DNA of 5,160 nucleotides from an uncultured Erysipelotrichaceae bacterium (lineage in GTDB: Bacteria > Bacillota_I > Bacilli_A > RF39 > UBA660), in NCBI GenBank assembly GCA_902766545.1, contig CACXEC010000115.1, positions 1-5,160 on the forward strand. The letters are read 5' to 3'. Numbering within the stretch: the stretch's first letter is position 1; every line of letters begins with the position of its first letter. Both the position numbers and the translations under genes were made by a program. This document shows, piece by piece, positions 4,756 to 5,160 of this stretch. The notes below the pieces were generated by a model. It made no database searches. It worked only from the letters and a program-made list of their open reading frames with translations, and was not told the DNA's origin.

Positions 4756-5160
4756 TTAATTTGTATATAAACGATAAAAATTAATGGATGGTCTTACAAA
4801 TAGTCTAAATTCAGCAGTACTGGTACCAATACCACCGGATATATACATTAAAGTGTTATTTAATTCATATTTTTCATCATAGTATTTTTTAGCTCCTATG
4901 GTTGTATAAATTGCTCCAATAAATGGTAGTCTAATTTGACCATTATGAGAGTGACCTGATAGAAATAAATCAATTTTTTGTTCACTTAGTTTATCTATGA
5001 CATCTGGTTCATGGGCTAGGAGAATAGTATAAATATCTTCTTCTTTATTATAATTAAATGTATCATCAATTTTTATTTCATGTTCTAGGTAATCATCTAA
5101 TCCTACTAATCTTATTGGGGTATTCTCCTCGCTATATATAAGTGTATTTTGATTATTAAA
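4756..5160 (-). CDS. Metallophosphoesterase (YkuE/YaeI-like), N-terminal part outside window
   Basis: C-terminal 134 residues of a calcineurin-like metal-dependent phosphoesterase. The visible part has LLAHEPD with metal-binding His50, the hallmark GHSHNGQIRLP with His70 and His72, and then YISGGIGTS and FRLFVRP, which match the end of the YkuE/YaeI group. The D-x-H and GDxxD/GNH(E/D) motifs would be in the part beyond base 5160. Members of this group act at the membrane or wall; Bacillus YkuE and E. coli YaeI have been linked to nucleotide-sugar or glycolipid precursors, but the substrate here cannot be told. The frame is open to the window edge and ends in TAA at 4756-4758, 5 bp before the 4711-4750 hairpin. 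It is the upstream neighbour of the Tyr-rich gene on the same strand. Confidence 0.92.
   Translation of the reverse strand, partial: FNNQNTLIYSEENTPIRLVGLDDYLEHEIKIDDTFNYNKEEDIYTILLAHEPDVIDKLSEQKIDLFLSGHSHNGQIRLPFIGAIYTTIGAKKYYDEKYELNNTLMYISGGIGTSTAEFRLFVRPSINFYRLYTN

Noticed and set aside
1..5160. Recoded TGA (table 4 code)
   Set aside because: All tryptophans in the SEDS gene are TGG and no gene here contains an in-frame TGA; TGA is also not used as a stop in the window, so the evidence is neutral and the standard code suffices.
1..5160. tRNA, rRNA, CRISPR array, insertion sequence or attachment site
   Set aside because: No cloverleaf, regular spaced repeats, transposase frame or terminal repeats were seen on either strand.

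Overview
The window comes from a strongly AT-rich, walled, low-GC Gram-positive bacterium of the Bacilli/Firmicutes type. The evidence is a PASTA-domain Ser/Thr kinase followed by rsgA and rpe (the prkC-cpgA-rpe order of Bacillus relatives), a peptidoglycan glycosyltransferase of the FtsW/RodA (SEDS) family, strong AT codon bias, and GGAGG-type ribosome binding sites. All tryptophans in the SEDS gene are TGG and no gene needs TGA as tryptophan, so the table-4 Mollicute code is not required. A wall kinase and a wall polymerase also argue against a wall-less mycoplasma. The lineage cannot be fixed further from this sequence.

Layout, left to right. (1) Bases 1-2982, plus strand: a tight operon of pknB/prkC (5' end outside the window), rsgA starting 1 bp after it, and rpe overlapping rsgA by 32 bp. 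It ends at a strong intrinsic terminator at 3013-3040. (2) Bases 2984-3196: a compact unit with a possible promoter overlapping that terminator, a short reading frame that appears frameshifted (3043-3155), and a palindromic terminator. (3) Bases 3181-3429, minus strand: an 82-aa protein of unknown function, divergent from (4) an FtsW/RodA-family SEDS glycosyltransferase at 3485-4510, plus strand. (5) Bases 4501-4710, minus strand: a 69-aa Tyr/Pro-rich protein that meets the SEDS gene tail to tail with a 10-bp overlap. (6) A long hairpin at 4711-4750 that contains the ribosome binding site of the Tyr/Pro-rich gene. (7) Bases 4756-5160, minus strand: the C-terminal part of a YkuE/YaeI-like metallophosphoesterase.

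Function. The kinase senses muropeptides or lipid II through PASTA domains in related bacteria, and PrkC is known to phosphorylate the RsgA orthologue CpgA. The first operon therefore joins wall sensing, 30S ribosome maturation and pentose-phosphate metabolism. The SEDS protein and perhaps the metallophosphoesterase also belong to envelope biology. No defence system, mobile element, CRISPR array, tRNA or rRNA is visible. The most interesting items are small: the possibly frameshifted mini-gene after rpe, and the ribosome binding site buried in a terminator-like hairpin at 4711-4750.
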